A DNA stretch of 64,000 bases from JAGQYP01 sp041392305 (GTDB taxonomy: Bacteria; Bacteroidota; Bacteroidia; Flavobacteriales_D; Crocinitomicaceae): positions 47,966 to 111,965 of the forward strand of contig JAWKMJ010000014.1 of NCBI GenBank assembly GCA_041392305.1, read 5' to 3'. Made by a program: the position numbers and the translations under genes. Shown piece by piece: positions 25,241 to 33,400 of this stretch (the stretch's first letter is position 1; the number at the start of each line of letters is the position of its first letter). The notes under the pieces were generated by a model. The model had not been told where the DNA came from. It saw only the letters and a list, made by a program, of their open reading frames with translations, and did no database searches.

Positions 25241-26650
25241 CTACAATAATAATTTTGATTTTGTTAGAGGAAACACTCGATCAAAATTAAAGTCAAAATC
25301 AATTGTAGTATCCTTTTCTCCTGAAATGTGAATTAAAGCGTCGGCAACAAATTCGGAGCTATATCCATTTTCAACTTTTCTATCTAATACAAGCTGAAAC
25401 GTAAACAAAATGTCATTGTAACTATAACACTCAGAAACACCTACCAGACTTTTTTTCTTTTTGTATTGCAGACTATTTGGGGTGATTTTGTATAGTGCAT
25501 AAGGGTTGTTGAAATGAAGCCAATAAATCTGTTCGGAGTCTTTTATAACTTTAAATTCACCTGAAAAGTGAGAGTTTTCAGGATCGAAAGAGTGAATTTT
25601 TTCCTCCTCCACCGAGTTTACTCTTATGAGCTCATAGTTATCGTTTATTATCAATAAGGATTTTCCTAATTGACCAAAACTTCTGACATTGTTGTATAAA
25701 GAAACATTGTTGGTCTCAACATTATAAATTGCAATATCTTTTTTTTCCGTTAATAGATTGTATTTAGAGAAGACAATGTCATTTCCAATAACTTTATTCA
25801 GATAATAACCTTCTAAAACATCAATGGAATCCAATATTTGACCCAGATCATTTACTAGGAACAAATGGCTCTTACTATTTCTGATATGAGATACAAGAAA
25901 GTTATTTTTGTACGAGAGTATTCTTGTAATAAGAGGTATATCCTTGAAATTCAATTTTTTTGTTGATAAATCTCGTGTCACTTGGATATAGTTTCCATTT
26001 GATTCTGCAATAAATACTGAAAAAGCATCTTGAAAAAATGGTTCACTTATCCAAAATAAAGATTTCAAATCTACTTGATTGATGTTCTCCTTCCCAGTTA
26101 TCGAGAGAATTTCAGATTCATTTAAATATTTGTTGAATAGTTTCTTCTTGAGTTTTTTCCCCAGCACTGATTCAACTAGTAATGAGTCTCCGTCCAAAAA
26201 TGACACATTAAATGTAGTTGTAAAACCATGTTCGCCAACAATTTGGACTTCTTGTTTCATGTCTAAAGTGTCACCATTAATAATGTACTTAGTCTCTATA
26301 AAAGCATCGTAGTTGTAGGTGGTATCGTCAATTAAATTCAGCTGATTTCCAGAAAAAACTCCGAACTTATCATTGGTGTAGAAATGAAGATTTTGATTCC
26401 GATAGAAAAACCTATTGCTCCATCCTTCAAAAATAGGACCATATTTGGACACATAGTTTAAGACCTCATTCCCATTAACCCGATTCAGTCCTATCTCATC
26501 CGCCACCCAAATATACCCCTCCTCATCTAGCCAAACTCCTTTGACATTATCACTCATTAACCCAAACTCCTTGTCTATTTTCGTGACTTTGTATTGGGTG
26601 AAAGCGACCAAAGAGAAAAGAGAAAAGAATATGGAGAAAGGGACTTTCAT
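25241..26650 (-). CDS. N-terminal half of the interrupted sensor (beta-propeller)
   Basis: This 469-residue frame has a signal peptide (MKVPFSIFFSLFSLVAFTQ) and then the start of a periplasmic propeller with the motif DNVKGVWLDEEGYIWVADEIG. The rest is beta-rich with repeated short hydrophobic strands but weakly conserved repeats. It ends KSKLLL just before TAG. If translated alone it would be a secreted half-propeller with no output domain, so function on its own is doubtful. See the pseudogene entry for the full architecture. Confidence 0.6.
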   Translation of the reverse strand: MKVPFSIFFSLFSLVAFTQYKVTKIDKEFGLMSDNVKGVWLDEEGYIWVADEIGLNRVNGNEVLNYVSKYGPIFEGWSNRFFYRNQNLHFYTNDKFGVFSGNQLNLIDDTTYNYDAFIETKYIINGDTLDMKQEVQIVGEHGFTTTFNVSFLDGDSLLVESVLGKKLKKKLFNKYLNESEILSITGKENINQVDLKSLFWISEPFFQDAFSVFIAESNGNYIQVTRDLSTKKLNFKDIPLITRILSYKNNFLVSHIRNSKSHLFLVNDLGQILDSIDVLEGYYLNKVIGNDIVFSKYNLLTEKKDIAIYNVETNNVSLYNNVRSFGQLGKSLLIINDNYELIRVNSVEEEKIHSFDPENSHFSGEFKVIKDSEQIYWLHFNNPYALYKITPNSLQYKKKKSLVGVSECYSYNDILFTFQLVLDRKVENGYSSEFVADALIHISGEKDTTIDFDFNFDRVFPLTKSKLLL

Positions 26651-26682
26651 TTGTTAACAGGCAATTTTTATTACAAAATCAT

Positions 26683-26702
26683 TGCATAAATGGATTTATG
26701 CA
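26683..26702. promoter_or_regulatory. Perfect 9+9 palindrome upstream of the phosphatase/LuxR gene
   Basis: TGCATAAAT-GG-ATTTATGCA lies 33 bases before ATG 26650 and 20 bases after the end of the tlpA-like gene. It has no T-run on either side, so it looks like an operator rather than a terminator. A one-mismatch -7 box (TGATTTTG) sits between it and the ATG. Confidence 0.45.
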
Positions 26703-26721
26703 GGCATCCAAGTTAAATGAA

Positions 26722-27762
26722 TTATTGTCCTAATAATTCATCCAGCTGTCCTCTCAAATCCCCACTTGGACGTTCTGAACTTAAGTGGACAATTTTCCCT
26801 GTATTATCAAGGACTATGTATCTTGGAATACCTGTGATTTGGTATTTTTGGGTGATGGGGTCGGATTGTTCTTTGTTTAAAAAGATATTGTTTTCAAAAC
26901 CGTATTGCGGAGCGCCTTCCAACCATTTGTCTTTTTTATCCCAAACACATACGCTTATAATATTGACCTTGCCTTTATATTCTTTTTCGATTTCTTGTAG
27001 GTAAGGGATTTCATATTTACAAGGACCACACCAGGTCGCCCAGAAATCTACCACAATGGGTTTTCCGTAAAAGGAACTTAACTTGAGGTCTTTTTCTTTC
27101 AAATCTATTCCGGCAATGTCATCGAGCATTTTGCCTTTTAGTTCTTTTTCAAGAAGTTTAAACTTAATGTCGGTTCGTACTATTGATTTGTAGCGACCTT
27201 TCATCCAGTCATAATAATTCTTTTTGTCAGTGAGGTAGAACTCGATTTCTGGGTAACTTTCGAGTCCTTGGTCTGTGTATTTAACCAAACGATCAATTTG
27301 TTCTTCAATGAATTCAAAAACTTCACTAGTATCAGATTCATCACAATCTTTTGTCTTAACATTGAAGCCCATAAATTGAATTTCTTCTGCCAGACCTAAA
27401 TCTGACATATAATTATTTCTGCCAGAAGCAACACCGGAATAATGAATGGATTCATCAAACATGAGTGTATTTAATGTAAGGTGTAAATTCTCTCCTTTAT
27501 TTAGGTATATCTGAGTTTGCTCGTTTCCATCAAAGAATTGAATACTTGAAAGAGAGTCTAAATTGACTGCTAATTTGAATTCTCCTTTCTCAATTTTACT
27601 CGAATCCAGAATTACAGGAATCCATTGACGATTTTCCTGCTTGTAATAGCGCAGATAAACATAATCCTGATAAGGGTTTTCGATCTTTCCAGTAAGAGTG
27701 GAAGTCTGTGAAAATGCAGATAGGGCAACTAAGCCTGTAAAAAGTTGTAATAGGTATTTCAT
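26722..27762 (-). CDS. TlpA-like thioredoxin-fold oxidoreductase
   Basis: The product has 346 residues with a signal peptide (ending ALSAFSQ), an N-terminal beta domain of the DUF4369 type (TSTLTGKIENPYQDYVYLRY), a helical linker, and a C-terminal thioredoxin fold with active site FWATWCGPCKYEIPYL and the cis-Pro loop ITGIPRYIVLD. It is expected to act as a periplasmic thiol-disulfide oxidoreductase, possibly in cytochrome maturation or stress. The promoter upstream is a good match. It precedes the phosphatase/LuxR gene by 71 bases on the same strand. Confidence 0.88.
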   Translation of the reverse strand: MKYLLQLFTGLVALSAFSQTSTLTGKIENPYQDYVYLRYYKQENRQWIPVILDSSKIEKGEFKLAVNLDSLSSIQFFDGNEQTQIYLNKGENLHLTLNTLMFDESIHYSGVASGRNNYMSDLGLAEEIQFMGFNVKTKDCDESDTSEVFEFIEEQIDRLVKYTDQGLESYPEIEFYLTDKKNYYDWMKGRYKSIVRTDIKFKLLEKELKGKMLDDIAGIDLKEKDLKLSSFYGKPIVVDFWATWCGPCKYEIPYLQEIEKEYKGKVNIISVCVWDKKDKWLEGAPQYGFENNIFLNKEQSDPITQKYQITGIPRYIVLDNTGKIVHLSSERPSGDLRGQLDELLGQ

Positions 27763-27789
27763 GTTTTGTGTTTAAAAAAACGTGAGTTT

Positions 27790-27821
27790 CAAATGTATTC
27801 AATATCAATTGATTAAACAAA
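27790..27821 (-). promoter_or_regulatory. Promoter of the tlpA-like gene
   Basis: On the minus strand TTTG (27821-27818) and TACATTTG (27797-27790) are separated by 20 bases, the expected Bacteroidota spacing. The ATG is 27 bases downstream. Confidence 0.65.
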
Positions 27822-27882
27822 CTTAATTAGAAAAATCATTAAATTTTAAAGGGCTCATTGATGCTGAACCCTTTCTGAGACA

Positions 27883-28266
27883 CTAATAAAAGTCAATATC
27901 ATAGGATCCATTTCCATTACAAGGACAGAAATTGAAACTACCTTCAAAATAGTTTCCATCGTAAACTGAGAAGGTTACGCAAGAGCTATTCGTTACCGTA
28001 AGTGATAAATCGCCATAGGCATCCACATTAAAAGAATTTCCTGTGGCTCCGGAAATAATGGTGTAATCGTACTGATCAAAATTGTCGAGTTCCAGGGTGC
28101 TCGTACAGGTACCTGATCCACCTCCATTATTGTTGTAAACACATGATCCGTCGTTTTCTTCTGCTTTTGGATCGTAATTGGTTGCATTTGGTTCTGTACA
28201 GCCCTCTTTTTTACAAGAAATGGTTAAAAGGGATACCAAAATTGAAAAGAATAATAGCTTTTTCAT
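27883..28266 (-). CDS. Small lipoprotein with NYDPxAxxxDGSC motif
   Basis: The product has 127 residues with lipobox TISC followed by KKE. Next comes GCTEPNATNYDPKAEENDGS then CVY, a Cys/Asp motif found in many flavobacterial surface proteins and thought to be a small metal- or Ca-binding module. A Gly/Asn linker leads to a beta-rich domain with three further cysteines (FCPCNGNGSYDIDFY). It is probably on the outer membrane. Function unknown. A TAGTTTTG -7 box lies at 28300-28293. Confidence 0.75.
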   Translation of the reverse strand: MKKLLFFSILVSLLTISCKKEGCTEPNATNYDPKAEENDGSCVYNNNGGGSGTCTSTLELDNFDQYDYTIISGATGNSFNVDAYGDLSLTVTNSSCVTFSVYDGNYFEGSFNFCPCNGNGSYDIDFY

Positions 28267-28292
28267 AATAGATTGATTTTAAAAGTTTGTGT

Positions 28293-28300
28293 CAAAACTA
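28293..28300 (-). promoter_or_regulatory. -7 element for the 28266 lipoprotein (TAGTTTTG)
   Basis: A minus-strand TAnnTTTG match lies 26 bases before the ATG. Confidence 0.45.
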
Positions 28301-28431
28301 GGGTGGAGTAGAGTGGAAATCAATACCTATTTATGGGTAATTTCATTTATTTTGAGGGGTAGTATTCAAAATGGAGTTAATTTTTTACAACCAAAATTGA
28401 AAATTGAAAATTGAATTTCTAATTTTACACC

Positions 28432-28731
28432 ATGCAAATCACAGATGAAATAATCGATCAAATTGCGGAATTGGCCAAATTGAAATTTGAAGGTGAGGAA
28501 AAAGAAGCCATCAAAGGGGATTTGAACAATATGGTGCACTTCATGGACAAGTTGAGAGAAGTAGACACGGAGGGTGTTGAACCTTTAATTTCCATGGTTG
28601 AAGAAGAAAACGATATGCGAGAAGATGTCATCGGTAATGAAATCTCTAAAGATGAAGCGTTAAAAAACGCACCTTCCAAAAATTCAGATTATTTTAAAAT
28701 TCCTAAAGTTTTAGATAAAAAGAGTAGTTAG
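28432..28731 (+). CDS. gatC: Asp-tRNA(Asn)/Glu-tRNA(Gln) amidotransferase subunit C
   Basis: The product has 99 residues, close to the usual length. The N-terminal helix EIIDQIAELAKLKFEGEEKE and the later VDTEGVEPLISMVEEENDMREDV match GatC, and the C-terminus NSDYFKIPKVLD fits the family end (FxVPKVL). GatC stabilises the GatA-GatB complex that makes Gln- and Asn-tRNA by transamidation. It stands alone here; gatA and gatB are not in the window. Three 7-base AAAATTG units precede it at 28393-28413. Confidence 0.9.
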   Translation: MQITDEIIDQIAELAKLKFEGEEKEAIKGDLNNMVHFMDKLREVDTEGVEPLISMVEEENDMREDVIGNEISKDEALKNAPSKNSDYFKIPKVLDKKSS

Positions 28732-28771
28732 GAGCTCGACTTCATTTCAAATTTTCTTTTTTGGAATCAAG

Positions 28772-28807
28772 AAAAAAACCCATTCAAAATATTGAATAGG
28801 CTTTTTT
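28772..28807. terminator. Terminator between convergent gatC and cysN
   Basis: A hairpin with arms CCCATTCAA / TTGAATAGG (one mismatch) is flanked by an A-run on the left and a T-run on the right, so it can act in both directions. The remaining gap to 28920 holds nothing I can name. Confidence 0.7.
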
Positions 28808-28920
28808 AAGTTTAGTTCGAAAAGGTGTTTAAAACCATTTCATAGGATAGTCCAAATCTCAGAAAAACGTTAAAATAGCGCAATACTCAAAAATGGGTAT
28901 TTTATTCCGTCAAGACTGAT

Positions 28921-30165
28921 TTACTGAATAAATCCCACTCCAGCTGTTGTATTCGATTGTGGATCGATGAGGATAAATGCTCCATTTGCTTTGTTTTCTT
29001 TGTAGGGGTCATAAAATAAAGGCTTATTTACTTTAATCCTTACTTTTCCTATTTCGTTAAGATTTAATTCTTCAGTGTGCATTTCAGTATCCAAGTGAAG
29101 GTTGTAAAGAGATTCTATAGATTCAATCTTGCTTAGAACACTATTTACTCCGTGTTGTAAAATGTACTTATTTCGTGCTTTTAATGGATTGGAGTCCATC
29201 CAGCAAATGGCAGCCAAAATTTCTTTATCGACCTTTGGAATTTCATTTGATTTAACAATCATATCACCTCTGGATATATTGACATCGTCTTCCAGGGTTA
29301 TGGTGATTGAAGAACCTCTTGGGGCGGATTCAAATTTTTCATTAAAAAAGAATATTTCTTTTATTTTCGATTTCATTTTGGAAGGCAAAACAATCACTTC
29401 ATCTCCAACCCTTAAATCGTCGCCTAAAGTTTTTCCTGCATATCCTCTAAAATCATGAAAAGCCTCACTTTTAGGCCGAATGACTGTTTGTACAGGAAAT
29501 CTAAATTGTGCTTTTTCAAGAATATCGTTGTTTTGAATTTTTTCCAGATGTTCGAGAAGTGTTTCTCCAGAATACCAGGACATATTCACCGACTTTTCAA
29601 CTACATTGTCTCCTTTCAAAGCTGAAATGGGAATAAAAGAAAGATGTTGTCCCTTAAAATCTAATTTCAATGCAAGTGCCTTCATTTGGTTTTTAATCGA
29701 TTCAAATTTGGTCTGATCGAAATCCAAAAGATCCATTTTATTGATTGCAATGATAACGTCTTTAATACGTAAAAGATTATTAATGAAGAAATGCCGCTTG
29801 GTTTGTTCAGTAACCCCGTTTCGAGCGTCCACTAAAATGATAGAAGCCTGAGACGTTGATGCTCCCGTAACCATGTTTCTTGTATATTCGGCATGACCAG
29901 GAGTATCTGCAATAATAAAAGATCTTTTGGCAGTACTAAAATAGATATGGGCAACGTCAATGGTGATTCCTTGTTCTCTTTCAGCAATTAAACCATCGGT
30001 AGCCAAAGAAAAGTCTAAATAGTCATATCCTTTTGACCGACTATTTCGTTCAATCGCTTCAATTTTATCATCTGTGAGCGATCTTGTATCGTAAAGTAAT
30101 CGGCCGATTAAAGTTGATTTTCCATCATCTACACTTCCGGCTGTGGCTATTTTTAATACTTCCAT
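28921..30165 (-). CDS. cysN: Sulfate adenylyltransferase subunit 1 (GTPase)
   Basis: The product has 414 residues. GTP-binding motifs are GSVDDGKST near residue 10, DTPGHAEYTRNM and NKMDLLDFD, followed by two beta-barrel domains as in elongation-factor-like GTPases. CysN drives APS formation from sulfate and ATP together with CysD. It lacks a fused APS kinase domain, which fits the separate cysC upstream. It is the last gene of the sulfotransferase-cysC-cysD-cysN operon, 142 bases after cysD. Confidence 0.95.
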   Translation of the reverse strand: MEVLKIATAGSVDDGKSTLIGRLLYDTRSLTDDKIEAIERNSRSKGYDYLDFSLATDGLIAEREQGITIDVAHIYFSTAKRSFIIADTPGHAEYTRNMVTGASTSQASIILVDARNGVTEQTKRHFFINNLLRIKDVIIAINKMDLLDFDQTKFESIKNQMKALALKLDFKGQHLSFIPISALKGDNVVEKSVNMSWYSGETLLEHLEKIQNNDILEKAQFRFPVQTVIRPKSEAFHDFRGYAGKTLGDDLRVGDEVIVLPSKMKSKIKEIFFFNEKFESAPRGSSITITLEDDVNISRGDMIVKSNEIPKVDKEILAAICWMDSNPLKARNKYILQHGVNSVLSKIESIESLYNLHLDTEMHTEELNLNEIGKVRIKVNKPLFYDPYKENKANGAFILIDPQSNTTAGVGFIQ

Positions 30166-30307
30166 ATTTTAAGATTTTCAGACCTTAGGGTTTCGAATTT
30201 AAACTTTTCAGAATGTCATAACTCACTCTCCTTCCCCTACTGAAGTCCCTTCTTATTTTCTTTTGATTATTGTCTGTTGCCTGAGTTTTAGCATCTCTTA
30301 CTTTCGA

Positions 30308-31213
30308 CTAAAAATACCCTTGTTGCTTTCTTTTTTCCATGGCCGCTTCAGATCTTTTATCATCAATTCTGCTTCCTCTTTCAGAAATTCGTGAAGTTCG
30401 AATCTCTTGTAAAATAGCAGTGATGGTAGTCGCGCTGGATTCTACAGCAGCTGTGCACGACATGTCTCCAACGGTTCTAAAACGTACTTTTTTCAGTATA
30501 ATTTCTTCTTCTTTTTCTCGAAAGACAAACCTGTCATGAGCTGACCAGATCAACCCATCTCTAACAAATACCTCTCTAGAATGCGCAAAATAAATGGATG
30601 GAATTTCTATTTTTTCCTTTTCAATATATTCCCAAACATCAAGTTCAGTCCAATTAGAAATGGGGAAAACACGTACATTCTGACCTAAACTAATTCTCCC
30701 ATTCAACATGTCAAAAACTTCAGGTCTTTGATCTTTTTCGTTCCATTGGCCAAAATCATCCCGAACAGAAAATATGCGCTCCTTTGCGCGTGCTTTTTCT
30801 TCATCTCTTCGTGCACCTCCTATACATGCATCAAATCCAAATTCTTCAATTGCATCTAATAAAGTTTCTGTTTGAAGGACATTTCTGGACGCATATTTTC
30901 CGGTTTCTTCCTTTACACGACCTGAATCAATATTATCCTGAACTTTACGTACAATGAGCTCCAAATCAAGCTTTTGAACAAGTTGATCTCGAAACGCAAT
31001 GGTTTCCGGAAAATTGTGACCAGTATCGATATGCAATAAAGGAAAAGGTATTTTAGCAGGAAAAAAGGCTTTTTGGGCTAGACGAACCAAAGTGATCGAG
31101 TCTTTTCCCCCTGAAAACAATAGAACTGGTTTTTCGAATTGCGCCACTGTTTCTCTGAGGATAAAAATGGCTTCGTTTTCCAACGCGTTATTCTGTAATA
31201 CTTTTGTTTTCAT
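30308..31213 (-). CDS. cysD: Sulfate adenylyltransferase subunit 2
   Basis: The product has 301 residues, the normal size. The PP-loop motif is SGGKDSITLVRLA near residue 34; the LLHIDTGHNFPET and IGGARRDEEKARAKER motifs of the ATP sulfurylase small subunit follow. It forms APS with CysN. Its start overlaps the end of cysC by 26 bases, so the two are translationally coupled. No sulfate-reduction gene such as cysH is adjacent. Confidence 0.95.
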   Translation of the reverse strand: MKTKVLQNNALENEAIFILRETVAQFEKPVLLFSGGKDSITLVRLAQKAFFPAKIPFPLLHIDTGHNFPETIAFRDQLVQKLDLELIVRKVQDNIDSGRVKEETGKYASRNVLQTETLLDAIEEFGFDACIGGARRDEEKARAKERIFSVRDDFGQWNEKDQRPEVFDMLNGRISLGQNVRVFPISNWTELDVWEYIEKEKIEIPSIYFAHSREVFVRDGLIWSAHDRFVFREKEEEIILKKVRFRTVGDMSCTAAVESSATTITAILQEIRTSRISERGSRIDDKRSEAAMEKRKQQGYF

Positions 31214-31751
31214 GAGCCTGGTTAATCACAAAAGACATAAGAGTTTTTTCCGATTCTTCTACACTAAGGTCATTTGTACGAATAATCAAATCGTCTCCCG
31301 AAGGGGGATCGAAAGGAGCACTAATCCCGGTGAAATTCTTAATTTGTCCTTGTCTCACTTTTTTGTAGAGTCCTTTTACATCTCTGTCTTCACAAATTTC
31401 AATGGGGCAATCAATAAAAATAGTTGAAAGGTATTCTTTACCGATGATATCTTCCACCATTCTCCTTTGCTCCAATGATGGTGTAATAAAAGAGCACACA
31501 CAAAACAGGCCGTTTTTCACCATTAGTTTAGCAATTTCTGCAACTCTGCGAATGTTTTCGTTTCGATCATTCTCCGAAAACCCTAAATCCTTATTGATTC
31601 CGTTTCGGAGGCCATCACCGTCTAAATGGATTATTTTACCCAATTGTTTAGAAGAAAAATTAGAAACTAAGCGTTCCGACAAAGTTGTTTTACCTGCACC
31701 ACTCAGACCATAGAGCCAAAAAACACGAGGTTTTAGATTATTTTCTAACAT
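31188..31751 (-). CDS. cysC: Adenylylsulfate (APS) kinase
   Basis: The product has 187 residues. The P-loop is WLYGLSGAGKTTLSERL and the APS-binding segment is HLDGDGLRNGINKDLGFSENDRNENIRR, with CSFITPSLEQRRMV and CEDRDVKGLYKKVRQGQIKN following, all typical. It phosphorylates APS to PAPS, the universal sulfuryl donor. It shares one base with the sulfotransferase stop (TAATG) and overlaps cysD, so all four proteins come from one message. Confidence 0.95.
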   Translation of the reverse strand: MLENNLKPRVFWLYGLSGAGKTTLSERLVSNFSSKQLGKIIHLDGDGLRNGINKDLGFSENDRNENIRRVAEIAKLMVKNGLFCVCSFITPSLEQRRMVEDIIGKEYLSTIFIDCPIEICEDRDVKGLYKKVRQGQIKNFTGISAPFDPPSGDDLIIRTNDLSVEESEKTLMSFVINQAHENKSITE

Positions 31752-32629
31752 TATTTTAATGTGTTCAATTTTCTTTGATTCTTAAGGGGTTCAATATGGG
31801 TTTGAAACATTTGGTCGTAAAAAGCACTTTGTTGGTCATTAAATATTTTTTGACCATCTCCAGCAACTCCTTTACGAATAAACTGATCATACACCATTTC
31901 GATCTTTTTTTCTGGGGGTTGTTCTCCAAATTTGGACTCGTGTTCTTTCATGAATTCAAACCCACTTTTTTCAATCACCCGATCTATATCTATTTTCGAT
32001 TGATCGATCCCAATATATTGTGCCAGTTTAATGATGGTCTCTTTTTTATTTTTTGTAATCTCTTCATACGTAAGATAAAGAATATCAAAATTGTTTTTGT
32101 TTTCGAGCCATTCTTTATTGAATAAAAACCAATTACTGTCCCGATTTGAAGTAGACTGTTGCAAAAACTGATCGAATGTTAGATCGGGAAGACCATAACT
32201 CCGTCTTTGATGATAGAGAGAATTTAGAGCATCTTTACCATCTCGAATGACGAAAATAATTTTTCCTTTGTGCCTTTTATCAAATATTCGGTAGGGATCA
32301 TGAGATTTGATGATTCTAGGTTCGGGCAAATTCAGATTGGGGGGTAGACCTTTGAAAATGTCATTTCTTATCCAGGGCGAAACCTCGTAGATATGGTTAA
32401 AATCCGTGCTCCCATCAGAAATCATCTGGTACAGCATCATTTGAGTAAGTGTGGTCCCAGATTTGGGAAAAGTTACGACGTATACGTCAGTTTCTTTGAA
32501 ACCAAATTGTTCCATGTACAATTCGTAGTAGAGGTATTCTTTCACTTTTGTCAAAGCAAAAAGCAAACGCTTCACTACTTTCAGCGAAATCTTAATCAAT
32601 CGGATTTGATTTCTTTCTTCTTTTTTCAT
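31751..32629 (-). CDS. PAPS-dependent sulfotransferase
   Basis: The product has 292 residues. The PAPS 5'-phosphosulfate loop is VTFPKSGTTLTQMML, the 3'-phosphate site is in FVIRDGKDALNSLY, and RKGVAGDGQK is the C-terminal PAPS motif of cytosolic-type sulfotransferases. It moves sulfate from PAPS to a hydroxyl or amine on an acceptor that cannot be told from sequence. ATG 32629 is chosen; the GTG at 32644 lies within the preceding terminator. It is the first gene of the PAPS operon, so donor synthesis and use are directly linked. Confidence 0.92.
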   Translation of the reverse strand: MKKEERNQIRLIKISLKVVKRLLFALTKVKEYLYYELYMEQFGFKETDVYVVTFPKSGTTLTQMMLYQMISDGSTDFNHIYEVSPWIRNDIFKGLPPNLNLPEPRIIKSHDPYRIFDKRHKGKIIFVIRDGKDALNSLYHQRRSYGLPDLTFDQFLQQSTSNRDSNWFLFNKEWLENKNNFDILYLTYEEITKNKKETIIKLAQYIGIDQSKIDIDRVIEKSGFEFMKEHESKFGEQPPEKKIEMVYDQFIRKGVAGDGQKIFNDQQSAFYDQMFQTHIEPLKNQRKLNTLK

Positions 32630-32658
32630 CAAAAAAAAACCCACTTAAAAAAGTGGGT
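32630..32658 (-). terminator. Terminator hairpin directly abutting the sulfotransferase start codon
   Basis: On the minus strand ACCCACTT-TTTT-AAGTGGGT is followed by a T-run that ends one base before ATG 32629. It would end the transcript of the lipoprotein gene at 32679 and could also act as an attenuator for the sulfation operon. Confidence 0.8.
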
Positions 32659-32678
32659 CGGAATCAGTTTAAATTAGA

Positions 32679-32972
32679 TTATTTATTTTCTGCTGCAGCA
32701 CAGTTCATCCCGTACGTTGTCCAAATATAAGTCGCGTAAGCTGTAGTTTCACCATTCGCCGTTGCATAAGCAGAAATCCAATTGTCTTTACATTGATTTT
32801 GAGCATCAGATTCTGACTCTGACGTCACACTTCTATCCATACCAAAAGGATGGTAAGTGTAAGTAGCACCACCGTAGCTGTAAGAACAGTTACATGTGTA
32901 ATTTTTTTCCTTTTTACATGATGAGAAGAAAACTCCTGCCATTCCAGTAAGTAACAAAAATCCTTTTTTCAT
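32679..32972 (-). CDS. Small Cys-containing lipoprotein
   Basis: The product has 97 residues with lipobox FSSC and KKEK after it. The mature chain has CNCSYSYGGATYTY, a Ser/Glu-rich middle (SVTSESESDAQNQCKDNW) and a late Cys (YGMNCAAAENK). I do not recognise the family. It is probably surface-exposed. A one-mismatch -7 box (TATCTTTC) lies at 33031-33024. It ends at the hairpin before the sulfation operon. Confidence 0.7.
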   Translation of the reverse strand: MKKGFLLLTGMAGVFFSSCKKEKNYTCNCSYSYGGATYTYHPFGMDRSVTSESESDAQNQCKDNWISAYATANGETTAYATYIWTTYGMNCAAAENK

Positions 32973-33105
32973 AATTGATAAGTTGTAGTAAATAAATAAT
33001 GCTTTGTATTTATGCTGTCCTTCGAAAGATAGATTTGAGCCGAAAAATACGAATAAATTTGAAAAAAGAAAAAATTGCCGTTAAGGTTAATGAATATATA
33101 AAATA

Positions 33106-33134
33106 GAAAACCCAATCTGATCGATAGGGTTTTC
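33106..33134 (-). terminator. Intrinsic terminator after the lipocalin-like fragment
   Basis: Arms GAAAACCC / GGGTTTTC with an inner 3-bp extension form a hairpin just after the stop at 33164 on the minus strand. The T-run is short (TTTTC, then TATTTT). Confidence 0.6.
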
Positions 33135-33163
33135 ACATATTATGAGAATAAAAACAAAGTTAT

Positions 33164-33397
33164 TTATTGCCGATACAATATATCAGTACCCAGACTTGTG
33201 ACAATAGTTAAGGTATTATTGTTATTACTAAAACTGTACGTTCCAGTAACCACATCGCCATCAAGAAAATCAATGGTAAAAGACTGATCGGCAGAACTGT
33301 AAGAGTATTCATAGGATCCGGTGTTCCCTCCAATAATCTCGATTGTCATAGATCCATTCGACTGAAATGTCCAAATCTGATCCTGACTTTGTGTATT
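33164..33397 (-). pseudogene. 3' part of a lipocalin-like lipoprotein gene
   Basis: From just after a TAG at 33398-33400 the frame reads QIWTFQSNGSMTIEIIGG, then beta strands, and ends FSNNNNTLTIVTSLGTDILY. This matches the second half of small lipocalin-like proteins in Bacteroidota (W-x-F-x-x-dG and LxI repeats). A fragment of 77 residues has no signal peptide of its own. The matching first half appears to be at 34570-34716, on the other side of a decayed IS110 transposase in the same orientation. Confidence 0.55.
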
Positions 33398-33400
33398 CTA

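Larger units (their letters stand above)
22814..26650 (-). pseudogene. Propeller-Y_Y_Y-TM-PP2C phosphatase-LuxR gene interrupted by one in-frame TAG
   Basis: Reading one frame from ATG 26650 to the stop at 22814 gives 1278 amino acids broken by a single TAG at 25241-25243, after residue 469. There is no frameshift, and the reading on both sides of the TAG is open and similar in composition. In order: signal peptide, two-component-regulator-type propeller (GLMSDNVKGVWLDEEGYIWV), Y_Y_Y domain near 775-855, one membrane helix near 864-884, coiled coil, SpoIIE/PP2C phosphatase near 970-1210, LuxR-type helix-turn-helix in the last 65 residues. It may be a recent pseudogene, a sequence error, or a case of readthrough or reinitiation. 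Confidence 0.75.

Noticed and set aside
28393..28413. Three AAAATTG units as a CRISPR-like or operator array
   Set aside because: Only 21 bases, AT-rich, simple repeat in a promoter region; no spacers.
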